Positions 10,380 to 21,300 of a stretch of DNA of 64,000 bases are shown here, one piece after another. Every line of letters begins with the position of its first letter. Position 1 is the stretch's first letter. The notes beneath the pieces are model-generated. The model searched no databases, was not told the origin of the DNA, and saw only the letters and a list, made by a program, of their open reading frames with translations. This DNA is from Bettongia penicillata ogilbyi (Eukaryota; Chordata; Mammalia; Diprotodontia; Potoroidae), in assembly GCA_023548195.1 (NCBI GenBank), contig JAJHZJ010000579.1, positions 1,781,346 to 1,845,345 of the forward strand. The letters are read 5' to 3'. Position numbers and translations under genes: made by a program.

Positions 10380-10710
10380 TTATTGTAGGAAAAGCACTGG
10401 ATCTGGAATCAGAAGAGACCTGAGTTTGAATTCTACCTCCAAATCTTACTAGTTGTGTGACCAGGAGAATATCACTTAATCTCTCTTGAGCTTTAATTTC
10501 CTCCTCTGAAAATGAGAATAACATTCCCTGTACTACTTGCCTAAAAGGATTCTTGTGAACATCAGTGAAAGTATAAGCAGGGTGTTTCGCAAACCTTAAT
10601 AGCCAAAGGTGGCTGTTGTATTATCGTTTATCTAAGTGCCTTACACAACAAAGTAGTGTTGGTAAAGTGCGCTATACCACCAGCTACTATTATTATTTCA
10701 TTCAAAGGTC
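10380..10710 (+). mobile_element. MIR/THER-type CORE-SINE with internal insertion
   Basis: Head 'aaaagcactggatctggaatc', B box 'gagtttgaattc', core 'ttgtgtgaccaggagaata'. The tail is split by roughly 80 bp of unrelated sequence at about 10,590-10,660 before 'gtaaagtgcgctataccaccagctactattatt'. Confidence 0.7.
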
Positions 10711-10799
10711 ATGATACTGAAAGAAGAAGGAGGGCAGGGAATGAGAAGATTTCTGAACTATTGCTTATTGTAAAAGAAAAGTAGACTCCTGGCAAAAAT

Positions 10800-10882
10800 C
10801 ATATACATATATATGCATATATGTATGTATATATAAATACGTATATATACATATATGTATGTGTGTGTATATATATATATAA
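10800..10882. repeat. AT/ATGT-rich microsatellite
   Basis: Mixed (AT)n, (ATGT)n and (GT)n tract. It is likely derived from one expanding element. Confidence 0.85.
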
Positions 10883-10884
10883 TC

Positions 10885-11030
10885 AGAAAGGCACCTTAGA
10901 GGCTGTCCGACCTCCTGATTTCACAGGTGAGCAAAATGGGACTCAAAAACATAGCTAATAAATGTCAGAGGTGGGATTTGAGTTTAAATTCTTGAATTCC
11001 AAACCAGTTGCCCTTTCCATTGGACCTTAC
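10885..11030 (-). mobile_element. MIR-type SINE
   Basis: Antisense: 'ccttagaggctgtccgacctcctgatttcacaggtgag ... aatgtcagaggtgggatttgagttt', followed by the head-side sequence 'ccctttccattggacc'. Confidence 0.6.
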
Positions 11031-11224
11031 CACTTCTTGAGAAGACCAGCAAGAATACATTTGGCAAGAAATTTAGTGACCTTGTAAAGAGGGGTATGCC
11101 CTAAAATTTTAAGGAAAAGGAAGGGGAAAGACCATACAAAGCCATATAAACAGACAGAAAGACAAGAAAAGTAGTGTTGGAAGTACCTAGTATTTATAAT
11201 GAGAAAGTAAAAGCAAAGATAGTC

Positions 11225-11420
11225 ATGAATGCGAACACTGGACTTGGAATCAGAAAATCTGGGCTTCAATCACAGCAAGTCATTTTAAACCTCTGGAATC
11301 TCAATTTCTTCATCTATAAAACAGGAGTATTTATATTGCCTATGTTACAGGAGTATTGTGAGAAAAATTCTTCATAAACCATGAGGAGCTACATAAATGT
11401 TAGTAATTATTAATGCCTAT
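11225..11420 (+). mobile_element. MIR/THER-type SINE with core deletion
   Basis: Head 'gaacactggacttggaatcag', shortened core 'agcaagtcattttaaacctc', then 'tcaatttcttcatctataaaacagg' and the tail 'acataaatgttagtaattatt'. Confidence 0.7.
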
Positions 11421-11539
11421 GACTTTAGATATCTATATACCAATGCCTCGAATATGGGTAATGAACAAATTGAACTTGGAATTTTAGCACAAAGAGGTAC
11501 ATATGGTCTCATGGTAGTCAGAAAGACTTGGTGAGATGG

Positions 11540-12905
11540 TACTAGAATATAACAATGGAATAATATGCCACTCCAGACTAACCTCATTCCCTTTTATTTT
11601 TTTTTTGAAAGGGGATGTGAGACAATTGGGATTAAGTGATTTGCCCATGGTCACACAGCTATTAAGTGTCACGTATCTGAGGCCAGATTTGAACTCAGGT
11701 CATCCTGACTCCAGGGCCAGTGCTCTGTTCACTGCATCAACTAGCTGCCCCTGACTCATTTCCTTTCTAGACAGAGTAACTAAACGAGTAGGTGAAGAGA
11801 ATGTTGTGTATATAGGTTACTAAGATTTTAAGAAAGCTCTTTGATAGAGGATCTCATACTATTCTTATGGAGAAAATGGAGAGATATGGATTAGAATATA
11901 ATACAGTCAAATAGATTCAGAAATGGATGGACTCAAAGAGTAGTTATTAATGGTCTCATGTCAACATGGTCGGAGGTCTTCTACTGAGTAGTCCAGAAAT
12001 CTGGCTTTGGGCCTGTGGTGTGCCCATCAGATGTAAAAATGACATCCACTTGGGAGGGAAAGCTAACACAATGGATCCAAGAGTCAGGATCCAAAAGGAT
12101 CTTGACAAAATGACTGAATCTAATAAGATAAAATTCAGTAGAGGTAAATATAAAATCTCGCACTTGGGCGTAAAAAATCAACTTTATAAGCATGATATGG
12201 AGGAGGCATGATTAGACAGCAGTTGTTCTAAAAAGCTCTTTCTTGAGCTTGGCGTTTTACTAGAATACAAACTCAATATAAGTCAGTAGTGTAGTGCAGC
12301 AATCAAAGAAGTCGAGATGATCTTGATCTAAATAAGCAGGGACAAATCTTCCAAGAGCAGGGAGACAGTCATCATCTATCCTCTTTAACGTCTTTGCCAT
12401 CATCAGATCTCACTAGAGTTATAGGGAACTATGTTTTAAAGTATAAGCTGGAGGCTGTCCTTGTGAGGACAACAGGATACGGTAAAGGGAGTTGAGTCCA
12501 TGCCATGAGCACCAGTTCAAGGAATCTAACATGTTTTGACACAATAAAAGAATCAGGAATAACATGACAGCTATGTTCAAATATTTGAAGGATTATCATG
12601 AGGGGGAAAGGTTAGACTTATTCTTTTTAATCCTGAAGGGCAAACAAGGAATGATGGGTGGAAGTTGCAAAGGAAACAACTTCAGTTTGACATCAGGAGA
12701 AACTTCCTAACAATTGAAACTGTCCCCAAAGTGCAATAATGGGCTGCCTCTAGAGCTGGTAGTTTCCCCCTCCTTTGAGGTCTTCAAACCAATACTGGAT
12801 GAGCATTTGTCCAGTATGTTAGAGTGGAGATTCATTTTATGGATTGGATTAGTTAATCCTATGATCCTTTTTCACTTTCAAATTCTGATTCTGTGGTTCT
12901 GACAT
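11540..12905 (+). mobile_element. CR1-clade (L3-type) LINE, 3' third
   Basis: Sense-strand L3-type LINE covering the RT C-terminal half and the 3' UTR. Readable conserved pieces include IQKDLDKMTESNKIKFS (about 12,090-12,140) and HLGVKNQLYKHDMEEA (about 12,160-12,210), both from the region after the RT catalytic core. The 3' region has 'gatgggtggaagttgcaaaggaaac', then VPKCNNGLPLELVVSPSFEV-like coding (12,720-12,780), and the end 'attctgattctgtggttctga'. Many frameshifts are present. A SINE splits it at 11,595-11,754. Confidence 0.8.
11595..11754 (-). mobile_element. tRNA SINE (WSINE/Mar1 type, poly(A) tail) in L3, with TSD
   Basis: Antisense copy: a T-run (sense poly(A)) first, then 'gattaagtgatttgcccatggtcacacagctattaagtgtc', 'gaactcaggtcatcctgactccagggccag' and the head 'caactagctgcccc'. 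It has no RTE-like tail. TSD: ctcattcccttt (11,583-11,594) against ctcatttccttt (11,755-11,766), 11 of 12 matching. Confidence 0.85.
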
Positions 12906-13313
12906 ACTGTGTTGCAAAGGAATAGATCTAAAAGAAGGTGTACGCAATTGTGCTGGAGGCTAAGAAGTTATCTACATTTATGGAAATCCATCAACTAGAG
13001 GGTAGAACCATGATGGCTATTTAAGGAAGAATCTAAAAATGATTAAGATGGAAATTATATTTCTATGGAAACATACTAACAACTTTCCAAGCAGAGGGAG
13101 AGTACAGATGATGCTCCTTATATTTTGATCATCCCTTTAAGATGCTGGATTAAAGGTGAAAACCAAGCCCTAAAATTCATCAAAAGAAGCTCATTATCAG
13201 CACTCTTCATCATTCAACATCTATGAAAATATTTCAATTATTTATATTCATACTACTTCATCTGAATTATTCATGATTTTGTTCCCCAACTTCTCAATTC
13301 CTCTTTTGCACAT
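12906..13313. other. Unassigned sequence
   Basis: No gene or nameable repeat seen. Confidence 0.45.
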
Positions 13314-13393
13314 TCAGAGCTTTTTAAACTGTGGGTAAAGATCCCACATGGGGAGCACTAAAGGAGTCATAAGTGAAAAAAGTTTAGAAGGCC
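13314..13393. mobile_element. Short hAT-type MITE
   Basis: Starts 'agagctttttaaactgtgggtaaagatccca' and ends 'agtgaaaaaagtttagaaggcctgctc', with matching inverted ends (TIR about CAGRGCTTCTTAAAC). Only about 80 bp remain. Confidence 0.55.
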
Positions 13394-13879
13394 TGCTCTA
13401 GGATTTAACTCTAGTCTATTGGGCACTGTTTCATTTCTGCTTCTTCCTGTTCCCTTGGTTTCAGCATTTCTTGTTTCCTCCCTGGTTCTCCACTACCCCT
13501 TTCTGGTCTGCTGTTGACATTTCTAGCCCATTCTAAATTCTCAAAGGGACACCCAAAAAAAAAAATATAAATTTCAGCCATACCTGTTAACCATTCCTTC
13601 CATGCATTTAACCAGACAGTCCAACAGATATCTTAACATATATTAGAAAACTGGCAAGATGTAGTAGTAATGAGGAATCTCCAACTATTTAGCTGCCAGA
13701 AGTCTTATTCTAATAAAATATGAGACTAAAATAATTCATTCACTGCCCTTACTGGAAATTTAATTTCTCAAACTATTAAGAAAGTAAGGAGGGGACTCTG
13801 GAAGTAACACACTCAACAAGAAAGAATCAGGTCATGAAATGAAAATAATAAGAACCTTGTGACAAAGTGACTACCTCAT
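13394..13879. other. Unassigned sequence
   Basis: Contains an A-run at 13,554-13,564. Nothing else recognised. Confidence 0.45.
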
Positions 13880-14775
13880 CTTAAAGTTCCTTAATGGACT
13901 ACCCTGTATTATATATGTGCAGCCAAGAAAGTGTATGCTGGGAGAATCAGACACTTATCATGGGTTTTTGAAAAGTAGATCTCAAAAACTTCACAGAAAA
14001 GACATTTAGGATGGAATGTTTTAAAAATGCAATTTTGATGCTATCATGATAAATTATTATGTGAGGAAGGGATAAAAGAGCAGGCTCTAAAGAAAGCAAT
14101 GAAGCTACAAAAGAAATTCTCTGATGAGCTCAGATTTTAAAGGGCACATGCAAAGGAGAGAAGAGGTACTTGATAAAGAAAAAAATAAAGAACAGCTCTA
14201 ATATTAATGATCAGACTGACCTAAGGATAGCCCCCTCCCCCCTCAATAAAATACTAAGAAACATTTTCTGGATGTTTCAAGTTACTTCCAGAACAAAAAG
14301 GGAACAGATTGTCTGTTGTCTGAGAAAGATCGTGAATTATCAACAGATGACAGAGAGAAAGTAGCATTGGTTAACTCCTATTTCACTTCCCTTTATCTAT
14401 CAAGGACAATTATCTTTAAACGAGAATGGTAGAATAAGCATAATTAACATGGAGTTGATTCTTAGCTGTTTCACATGAGCTCAAATTTCCAGACCCAAGT
14501 GAATTATGCCTCAAGGAAGTGAAATTATTTACTTATATGACTGTAGAAGTACTTAATTTTTAAAGAAGTATAAAGAAAGGGAGAGGTGACAGAAAACTAA
14601 ATGAAGGCAGGGAGAAGAGTCCAGAAGCAATGGACCAGCAAACTTAACATCAATCTCTTATACAATTTTACAATCAATTATTAAACAGATGGTTTGTGAG
14701 CACTTAGAAAAGAAAGAAGTGATCATCGGGAGCCAAGATGGGCACATGAAAAACAATTATGAAACTAATTACTTT
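13880..14775 (+). mobile_element. CR1-clade (L3-type) LINE, upstream RT region
   Basis: Sense remnant of the part of ORF2 around the start of the reverse transcriptase. Recognisable pieces are 'atgacagagagaaagtagcattggttaactcctatttcac' (14,346-14,385), 'ttaacatggagttgattctt' (14,445-14,464) and 'caatggaccagcaaacttaacatcaat' (14,628-14,654), then 'gatggtttgtgagcacttagaaaag'. It lies downstream of the 3' portion at 11.5-12.9 kb in the same orientation, so it must be a separate copy. Confidence 0.7.
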
Positions 14776-15254
14776 TGTTGATAAGACAATGAGATTGACC
14801 CACACAAAAATTTATTTCAAAGCTTCACTGTGGTGTGGACATAGTCTTTGATTCTAGAATGTTATGGCGTCTGACTGCAACCACTGGAAAGTCTGAACAG
14901 TGAAGAAAAGCTTCAAATGTGGTCCCAGTGACAGACCATATCAGTTTTCTGAAAATCAGGCTAGCTCCATATTGAGAGACTCATTGCTAATAGGTTAGCC
15001 ACTAGGGGATGAAATTAGATCATGCCACCCATGACACAAAAAAAAATCCAACATGATCTTCCATAGTATAAGGCCAATTGCCCTTTCTTCAATGACTGTG
15101 GAAGGGCAGTAGAAAAATGACAAAAGGTTCTAAGAAAGATTAACATCATTTTTAAACTACACATGCTAACAAATCTAAATATGACCTCCTTGCCCAAATG
15201 CCAGCAAGTGGCCATACGACCACAAAAGCTGGATTATAGCAATCTCTCTCTCTC
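14776..15254. other. Unassigned sequence
   Basis: May contain further decayed CR1 sequence, but I cannot align it by eye. Confidence 0.4.
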
Positions 15255-15410
15255 TTTTATAATGCATTATTTATTTATTTTAGCATTCTTTTTTAAATTT
15301 TGAATTCCAAATTCTTTCCCTCCCCCCAGTCTCTCCCCTACCCATTGAGAAAGCAAGTAATATGATATCAATTATACTCATGAAACCAAATCACAGCAAT
15401 CTTAACATTC
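15255..15410 (-). mobile_element. L1 3' end, short
   Basis: Antisense L1 3' UTR: 'ttaaattttgaattccaaattctttccctcccccc' and 'cccattgagaaagcaagtaat'. It is severely 5'-truncated. Confidence 0.7.
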
Positions 15411-15589
15411 TCACTACAAACTGAAACAAATTCAATTTGTCAGAGACAACATGAAGGAGAGCCACAGGATTCCTTGAAGATATAGATAAAGGAGAAGGCA
15501 AAAATGGTTCTCTCATGCATCCAAAAGCAACTTCCCCAAAATGGACATTTTATATTTCCCATCATTGTATGATAAGCTAGTATCAGAGA

Positions 15590-15660
15590 TAAAATTAAGC
15601 TCAGTTCTTCCTGATTTCAGACTCAAAACACTATCTACTACTCAATAGTGCCTCTTTCAT
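15590..15660 (-). mobile_element. SINE head fragment
   Basis: Antisense 'ctcagttcttcctgatttcagactcaaaacactatctact' resembles the 5' head of the MIR/Mar1-type SINEs. Only the head is left. Confidence 0.45.
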
Positions 15661-15824
15661 CAAGAAGGCATATTAGAAAATACATTGGCACAATTTGACA
15701 ATGATCTTTTAAAAGGTGGATTATTTAAAACAAAACCTTGTTAGATTTTTCTTATAGCATTTCATCTAGATCTTTCCTTTGTTTTAAATTTGAATCATAT
15801 TAATTTGTTATGCCCACGTCTTAT

Positions 15825-15945
15825 CTTCCCTACTAGATGTAGAGCTCCTTGTGGACAAAGACTATGTCTCACTTGATTTTTTTTAATCTTGAGCACATAG
15901 AACAATGATTTGTACATAGGGGGTAGAAATTAAATTTGTTATTTC
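15825..15945 (+). mobile_element. L2 LINE 3' end
   Basis: 'tagatgtagagctccttgtggacaaagactatgtctcac ... tgagcacatagaacaatgatttgtacataggggg' is the L2 3' terminal module. Confidence 0.6.
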
Positions 15946-16029
15946 ATTGGTTATAGAGAACTTTAAAATGAGCAATCTCCTTTTACCAAAAAAAGGTCAG
16001 CACCTTCTCCAGAATTAATAGTCAAAGAG

Positions 16030-16165
16030 AATAGAGTTACCTGGGTCACTGAGAGTTTAAGTGACTTGCCCAGAGTCACAGACAATTTGTGAAAAAGGTA
16101 GCATTTGAACCTCCATCTTCCTGCCTCAGAAGCCAATTATCTATGCACTACAACACTGCCTCTCC
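16030..16165 (-). mobile_element. MIR/Mar1-type SINE, core and head
   Basis: Antisense: 'gtttaagtgacttgcccagagtcacagac', then 'catttgaacctccatcttcctgcctcagaagccaa' and 'ctatgcactacaacactgcctctcc'. Confidence 0.7.
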
Positions 16166-16578
16166 AGATTTGTATATGATAGGTGTTTATTTTTAATTGA
16201 ACTAAGTTCAAGTTCATATTCAGTCTTGAAATCTATGTGCCTTGCCTAACCCAGGTTCCATCCTTTGAGTGAAAAAGTGCCCCCTGTCTTCTATCCTACA
16301 TTTTTCCTCTAAGTCCTAGTCAAACTAATCAGCAAAGCAAGAGAGCTCACAGCCCCTTTCTCATCTTTGCTGGTTCAAACTACACTAAGAGTATTGTGGT
16401 CAGTTTGAGTTGCCACACTTTAAGAAGGGTGCTAACAAACTGAAGCATATCTAGAACATAGCAACCAAGATAATGATGTATCCAGAAAAAACATATGAGA
16501 ATGTTTGAAAAAAATATGAAGGTTTAGTCCAGTAAAAAGAAGGTTTAGACATCTGAGGTGGATGTCCAGTGAAGGACC

Positions 16579-17505
16579 ATGGAAGAGCTCAAAAAGGATT
16601 TTGAAAATCAAGTTAAACAGGTGGAGGAAAAACTGGGAAGAGAAATGACAGAGATGCAAGAAAAGCATGAAAAACGGGTCAATACCTTGCTAAAGGAGAC
16701 CCAAAAAAATGCTGAAGAAAATAACACCTTGAAAAATAGGCTCACTCAATTGGCAAAAGAGGTTCAAAAAGCCAATGAGGAGAAGAATGCTTTCAAAAGC
16801 AGAATTAGCCAAATGGAAAAAGAGGTTCAAAAGCTCACTGAAGAAAACAGTTTTCTCAAGATTAGAATGGAACAGATGGAGTCTAATGACTTTCTGAGAA
16901 ACCAAGAAATCACCAAACAAAACCAAAAGAATGAAAAAATGGAAGAGAATGTGAAATATCTCATTGGAAAAACAACTGACCTGGAAAATAGATCCAGGAG
17001 AGACAATTTAAAAATTATGGGACTACCTGAAAGCCATGATCAAAAAAAGAGCCTAGACATCATCTTCCATGAAATTATCAAGGAAAACTGCCCCGTGATT
17101 CTAGAACCAGAGGGCAAAATAAGTATTGAAGGAATCCAAAGATCACTGCCTGAAAGAGATCCAAAAAGAGAAACTCCTAGGAACATTGTGGCCAAATTCC
17201 AGAGTTCCCAGGTCAAGGAGAAAATATTGCAAGCAGCTAGAAAGAAACAATTCCAGTATTGTGGAAATACAATCAGGATAACACAAGATCTAGCAGCTTC
17301 TACATTAAGGGATTGAAGGGTGTGGAATAGGATATTCCAGAAGTCAAAGGAACTAGGACTCAAACCAAGAATCACCTATCCAGCTAAACTGAGTATAATA
17401 CTTCAGGGGAAAATATGGTCTTTCAATGAAACAGAGGACTTTCAAGCATTCTTGATGAAAAGACCAGAGCCGAAAAGAAAATTTGACTTTCATACACATG
17501 AATGA
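16579..17505 (+). pseudogene. HAL1 ORF1 protein, N-truncated, with one in-frame UGA
   Basis: Encodes the L1-type ORF1 RNA-binding and chaperone protein, which coats its RNA as a trimer in a cytoplasmic RNP (family knowledge). The N-terminus is lost; the first Met here (MEELKKDFENQV) matches residue 59 of the 26-kb copy. Residues 1-110 form a long heptad coiled coil (repeats such as LKNRLTQLAKEVQKAN). An RRM-like domain follows (NLKIMGLPESHD, about 17,010-17,040), then the C-terminal domain with RNIVAKFQSSQVKEKILQAA. The frame stops at UGA 17,314-17,316 after AASTLRD and then stays open in the same frame for 63 codons (WNRIFQKSKELGLKPRITYPA up to THE) to a normal L1-like C-terminus at 17,505. 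Apart from that UGA it is intact. It has no promoter of its own. Confidence 0.85.
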
Positions 17506-18520
17506 GAAGAAGCATGAAAAAGTAAACAGCAAAGAGAAGTCAGAAGGGACTTACCAAAGGTGAACTGTTTACATTCCTACATGGAAAGACAATATTTGTA
17601 ACTCTTAAAACTTTTCAGTATCTGGGTAGTTGGTGGGACCACACACAGACGTACACATACACACATGCATGCACACACAGAGACAGAGAGCACAGAGTGA
17701 ATTGAATAGGATGGGACCATATCTTAAAAGAAATTAAGGTAAATGGTGAGAGAGAAATGTAGTGGGAGGAGAGAGGGTGAAATGGAATAGGGTAAATTAT
17801 CTCTCATTCAAGAGGCAAGCAGGAGACTTTTTAGTGGAGGGAAAAAGAGGAGAGCTGAGAAAAAAACATGAAGTTTACCCTCATCACATTCAACTAAAGG
17901 AAGGAGTAAAACGCACACTCATTTTGGTATGAAAACCTATCTTACAGTACAGAAAAGTGGGGGAGGAGATAAGCAGGGAGGGAGGGATGATAGAAGGGAG
18001 GGCAATGGGAGAAGGGAGCAATTTGAAGTCAACACTCTTGGGGAGGGACAGGATCAAAAGACAGAATAGAAGCAATGGGGGGCAGGATAGGATGGAGGGA
18101 AATACAATTAGTCTTACACAGCACGACTGTTATTGAAGTCATTTGCAAAACTACACAGATATGGCCTATATTGAATTGCCTACCTTCCCAAAGGGAATGG
18201 GTGGGGAGGGAGGGATGGGGAGAATTTGGAACTCAAAGTTTTAGGAACAACTGTCTAGTATTGTTCTTGCTACTAGGAAATAAGAGATACTGTTAGTGGG
18301 GAATAGAAAATCATCTGACCCTGCAGGACAAAAGAGAAGATGGGGACAAGAGAAGGGAGGGATGATAGAAGAGAAGGCAGATTGGTGATAGGGAAAATTA
18401 GAATGCTCGGTGTATTGGGGTTGGGGGAGGGGATAAATGGGGAGAAAATTTGGAACCCCAAATTTTGTGAAAATGAATGTAAAAAGTTAAATAAATAAAT
18501 TTATATTTAAAAAAAAGAAA
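17506..18520 (+). other. HAL1 3' UTR
   Basis: About 1 kb with no coding. It contains a short, imperfect (CA)-rich stretch at 17,640-17,700 at the same place where the 26-kb copy has a long pure (CA)n. G-rich purine runs such as 'gggggaggagataagcagggagggaggg' follow. The end is A-rich with 'ttaaataaataaa' in place of a clean poly(A). Confidence 0.75.
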
Positions 18521-18849
18521 GAAAAAAAGGTTTAGAATAAGCATGATCATTGTCTAAAAATGCAGGTATCTCAAAGATCTCTAGAAGCTTAAAACTATAC
18601 TAAGGCTTTTGGAACACCCTGTATGTGAGGGACCGTAGTGTAAAAGAAATGTTAACCATATTCTACTTAGCTCTAAAGGGTAGAATTATACCAATGGGTA
18701 GAAGTAACAGACAGTAAGATTTTGACTGACTATAATAGAAATTTTTCTAACAATAAGAAGATGGAATGGCCTACCTTGAAAGGTAATAAGCTACTACTGT
18801 TCAAGCAGAAGCTGGATAAACAATTGTCAAAGATGTTGTAGAGGGATTT

Positions 18850-19030
18850 AATGCATTCGGAGTGATGGTGGACCTGGGTTCAAATCTTGACCCTGCTACT
18901 CACTGTCATGTGACCTGGAACAAATAGCTTAATTTTTCTGAGCCTGAGTTACCACCCCTCAGCAAAACGAGTCATACTAGACTATCTTTGAGGTCCCTCT
19001 TTCCTCGAACATTTTATAATTGTATGACCT
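18850..19030 (+). mobile_element. MIR-type SINE with CR1-like tail
   Basis: 'cggagtgatggtggacctgggttcaaatcttgaccctgc', core 'tcatgtgacctggaacaaatagctt', then a CR1-like end 'tagactatctttgaggtccctctttcctcgaacattttataat'. Confidence 0.65.
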
Positions 19031-19850
19031 GACCCACTAACTTCACAGGTCTGTGGTAAGGCCATACTATGATCATATTTGTAAAAATATTTTGGAAAAT
19101 AAACCACAATATTGAAAAGATTAATAAGTGGTGGTCGTGTCTCTGACCAGCTGTGCTACTGAGGTGCCAGAAGTCTGTCAATGCCTTTCAATCTTTGGAG
19201 TCAGAAGATTAAAACTTTCCAAGACATTCCCTTAGATATCCTAAAGTGATTTTTCCCCTAGATACTCAGCTATATTGTGTGCATCTTTGTCTGCTTTATA
19301 GGAGAGTAGCAGGATGTACGCAAATAACTCAAGAACAAGAACTGCACCTCATTTCCCCCACACTGTGCTGGAAACTCCCCTAAAGCTCATGAAATGGGGC
19401 TTAGTACTTAAATTAGATGGCCTCAGCATGCTACACAAATTACAATGTACCAGACAGACTCCATAAACAGGGACTTGTTTTAAACCAAACTCTGCAACCA
19501 TGAAATTGGGCTGGAAGAAAATATTTCATCACTGGGTGGCTGGCATCTTGCTCTCCTATTTCACTTTTAAATACAAATAAGAAATAAATTGACATCAGCA
19601 GCAAGCAATGAAGTTTGGTGTTTTTCATATACACATAATATTAATAATATACCTTGACTATATTGAACCTGTTATGAGTTTTCATTGATATTTATGGTAT
19701 TATACCACCTACAAGCAAAACACCAACTATAGGGAAATATTTATGTCCAGTAGGAACTCATCTATAATTCAATGCTGCAGAAGAAAATAAGACATGGAGA
19801 ATGATCCAATATGTATCATACCCACTCTTACAAAGTAAATCTGAACAATT
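19031..19850. other. Unassigned sequence
   Basis: No gene, no simple repeat and no family that I can name. Confidence 0.45.
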
Positions 19851-19858
19851 GTCAAGGG

Positions 19859-20032
19859 CAGGGATGGGGAACCTGTGACCTCAAGGCCCCATGTGGTCTC
19901 TAGGTCCTCAAGTGCAGCCCTTTAACTGAATCCAGACTTCACAGAACAAAAAATGTAGATCCAGTCACAAGGTTCCTCTTGAGGACCTAGAGGGCTACAT
20001 GGGGCCTTGAGGCCACAGGTTCCCCATTCCTG
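19859..20032. mobile_element. hAT-type palindromic MITE with perfect 8-bp TSD (copy 2)
   Basis: 174 bp flanked by perfect 8-bp duplications gtcaaggg (19,851-19,858 and 20,033-20,040), the TSD length of hAT transposons. The ends are inverted repeats: CAGGGATGGGGAACCTGTG at the left and the complement of CAGGAATGGGGAACCTGTG at the right. The inversion extends inward through 'gtcctcaagtg' and 'cttgaggacc', so single strands could fold into a hairpin. It has no coding capacity and depends on a hAT transposase supplied elsewhere. Confidence 0.88.
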
Positions 20033-20040
20033 GTCAAGGG

Positions 20041-20407
20041 TCAGTTACTTTCTTCATGAACACATCCCATCTTTGAAATCAAGAGGGAAATCATACTTGG
20101 ACTATGCATTCAGGCTTTACTTCATTTCTCCCAGCAAAAATAATGAAGCTATAGCTTTCCTTAGAATACCTGAAAGAGGAACAATTTTTTCATCAGGTTC
20201 ACAAATATTTTTAATGTTTCTGGGAAGGTATTAGGTATGCAGTTTCTATGCAGGGGGGAGCTCAAGTACCCCCTGGGAAAGAGCTGTTTTTCAACAGTTC
20301 TTGCAGGTTCTATGAACAGAGTATTGAGGAGGTTATGGTCATGAATAGGTTGAGACCTGGAAGATACCACAGAAGCTCACAAGTCAATTCTTACACTTTC
20401 ACTTTGC
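20041..20407. other. Unassigned sequence
   Basis: Frames at 20,007-20,234 and on the opposite strand overlap the MITE end and have no family features. Nothing recognised. Confidence 0.45.

Positions 20408-20449
<42 letters not shown>
20408..20449 (+). repeat. (AGT)14 microsatellite
   Basis: Fourteen uninterrupted AGT units followed by degenerate gttgcagttgtagtaatagtag. It abuts the tail of a minus-strand MIR-type SINE, a common birthplace of trinucleotide arrays. Confidence 0.95.
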
Positions 20450-20459
20450 TGCAGTTGTA

Positions 20460-20650
20460 GTAATAGTAGCTGTTGTAGTAATAGCTAACATTTATATTGT
20501 GCTTGGTAAGCACCTTTGCAAATATTTTCTCAATGTATCCTCACAACAACCCTGGGAGGGAGGTGTTATTATGATCCCTATTTTACAGATGAAGAAACTG
20601 AGGCAGATAGTGGTTAAGTGATTTGCAAGAGGTCACACAGTTAAGTGTGT
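20460..20650 (-). mobile_element. MIR/THER-type CORE-SINE
   Basis: Well-preserved antisense copy: 'agctaacatttatattgtgcttgg', 'cctcacaacaaccctgggagggaggtgttattatgatccc', 'tgaagaaactgaggcagatag', core 'tgatttgcaagaggtcacacagtt'. Confidence 0.8.
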
Positions 20651-20669
20651 GAGAAGAGATCTCATTTCC

Positions 20670-21115
20670 CTTTTGTGTAGAGAAGACTTGTAGATCACAT
20701 GAATGACACAGTTTACCTAGATTTTTACCTAGGTTTTAATCAAGTCTCATGTGCCATTCCTGTGGAAAGGGAAAAAGGGAATAAGACAGTAATACAATTA
20801 GGTGGGTTCAGAACTGGATTAATGACTGGATCCATTCATGCTTCTATGTCAACTTGAAATGGGATCTCTCTAGGGGTCCTCTGGGAATCTTGACTGCTTC
20901 CTTTCTCTTCCCAAAAATTTCTCCTTAATGCTATGCTGTCTTCAAATTGTCAGTAACTTAGATAAAAGCATAAATGTTATTTTTCTCACATTCACAAATA
21001 ATATGAAGCCAGGAGTATTACCTAAAAGATATCGGATCCAGCAGGTAGAGCACCAGGCCAAATTTAGGGAAATTAAATTTTAATAAGGATAATTATAAAG
21101 TCTTATGCATGGCCA
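20670..21115 (+). mobile_element. CR1/L3-type LINE, RT region
   Basis: Sense pieces 'gtttacctagatttt', 'caattaggtgggttcagaactggattaatgactgg' (20,797-20,831), 'tctatgtcaacttgaaatgggatctctctaggggtcc', and 'taaagtcttatgcatggcc' near the end. These are the order and spacing of the RT middle region. It is highly decayed. Confidence 0.65.
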
Positions 21116-21144
21116 AAAATAAATAATAATAATCACCTTCTTGG

Positions 21145-21300
21145 GTGTTCATAGGTCATCTAATGCAACCTACTCATTTTGCAAAGGAGAAAAGTGAGGC
21201 CTAGAAATTGACTTTCCCAAGTTTCCATGGGCGGTAAATGGAAAACCTAGGACTTGAACTCAGATCCTCTGATTTCAAATATAGCATTCTTTTAGGTATG
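21145..21300 (-). mobile_element. MIR-type SINE with CR1-like tail
   Basis: Antisense 'ataggtcatctaatgcaacctactcattttgcaaaggag ... gacttgaactcagatcctctgatttc'. Confidence 0.65.

Larger units (their letters stand above)
16550..18520 (+). mobile_element. HAL1 (half-L1), 5'-truncated copy
   Basis: Begins with 'catctgaggtggatgtcc', which lies in ORF1 of the full-length copy at 27,124. It then follows that copy through ORF1 and a 1-kb 3' UTR to the A-rich end 'agttaaataaataaat'. ORF2 is absent: the 3' UTR follows ORF1 directly, which defines HAL1. Probable TSD: aaaaagaaggtttaga (16,534-16,549) and gaaaaaaaggtttaga (18,521-18,536), two mismatches. Identity to the 26-kb copy is high by eye. The host is an L3-type LINE. 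Confidence 0.85.
16385..18850 (+). mobile_element. CR1/L3-type LINE interrupted by HAL1
   Basis: The left part (16,385-16,549) reads 'cagtttgagttgccacactttaagaagggtgctaacaaactg', the RT C-terminal end of a CR1/L3 LINE. The right part (18,537-18,850) continues the same element: 'agctctaaagggtagaattataccaatgggtagaagtaac', 'gatggaatggcctaccttgaaagg' and 'gcagaagctggataaacaattgtc'. The 1.97 kb between them is a HAL1 insertion. Confidence 0.75.

Noticed and set aside
16432..17375. Minus-strand Leu/Phe-rich frames resembling membrane proteins
   Set aside because: They are the exact antisense of the HAL1 ORF1 coiled coil. Lys/Glu codons read as Phe/Leu on the other strand. The same artefact occurs at 27,267-27,587 and 27,621-27,956.
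20408..20449. CRISPR-like or coding trinucleotide array
   Set aside because: Pure (AGT)14 with no spacers and no surrounding frame. A simple microsatellite.
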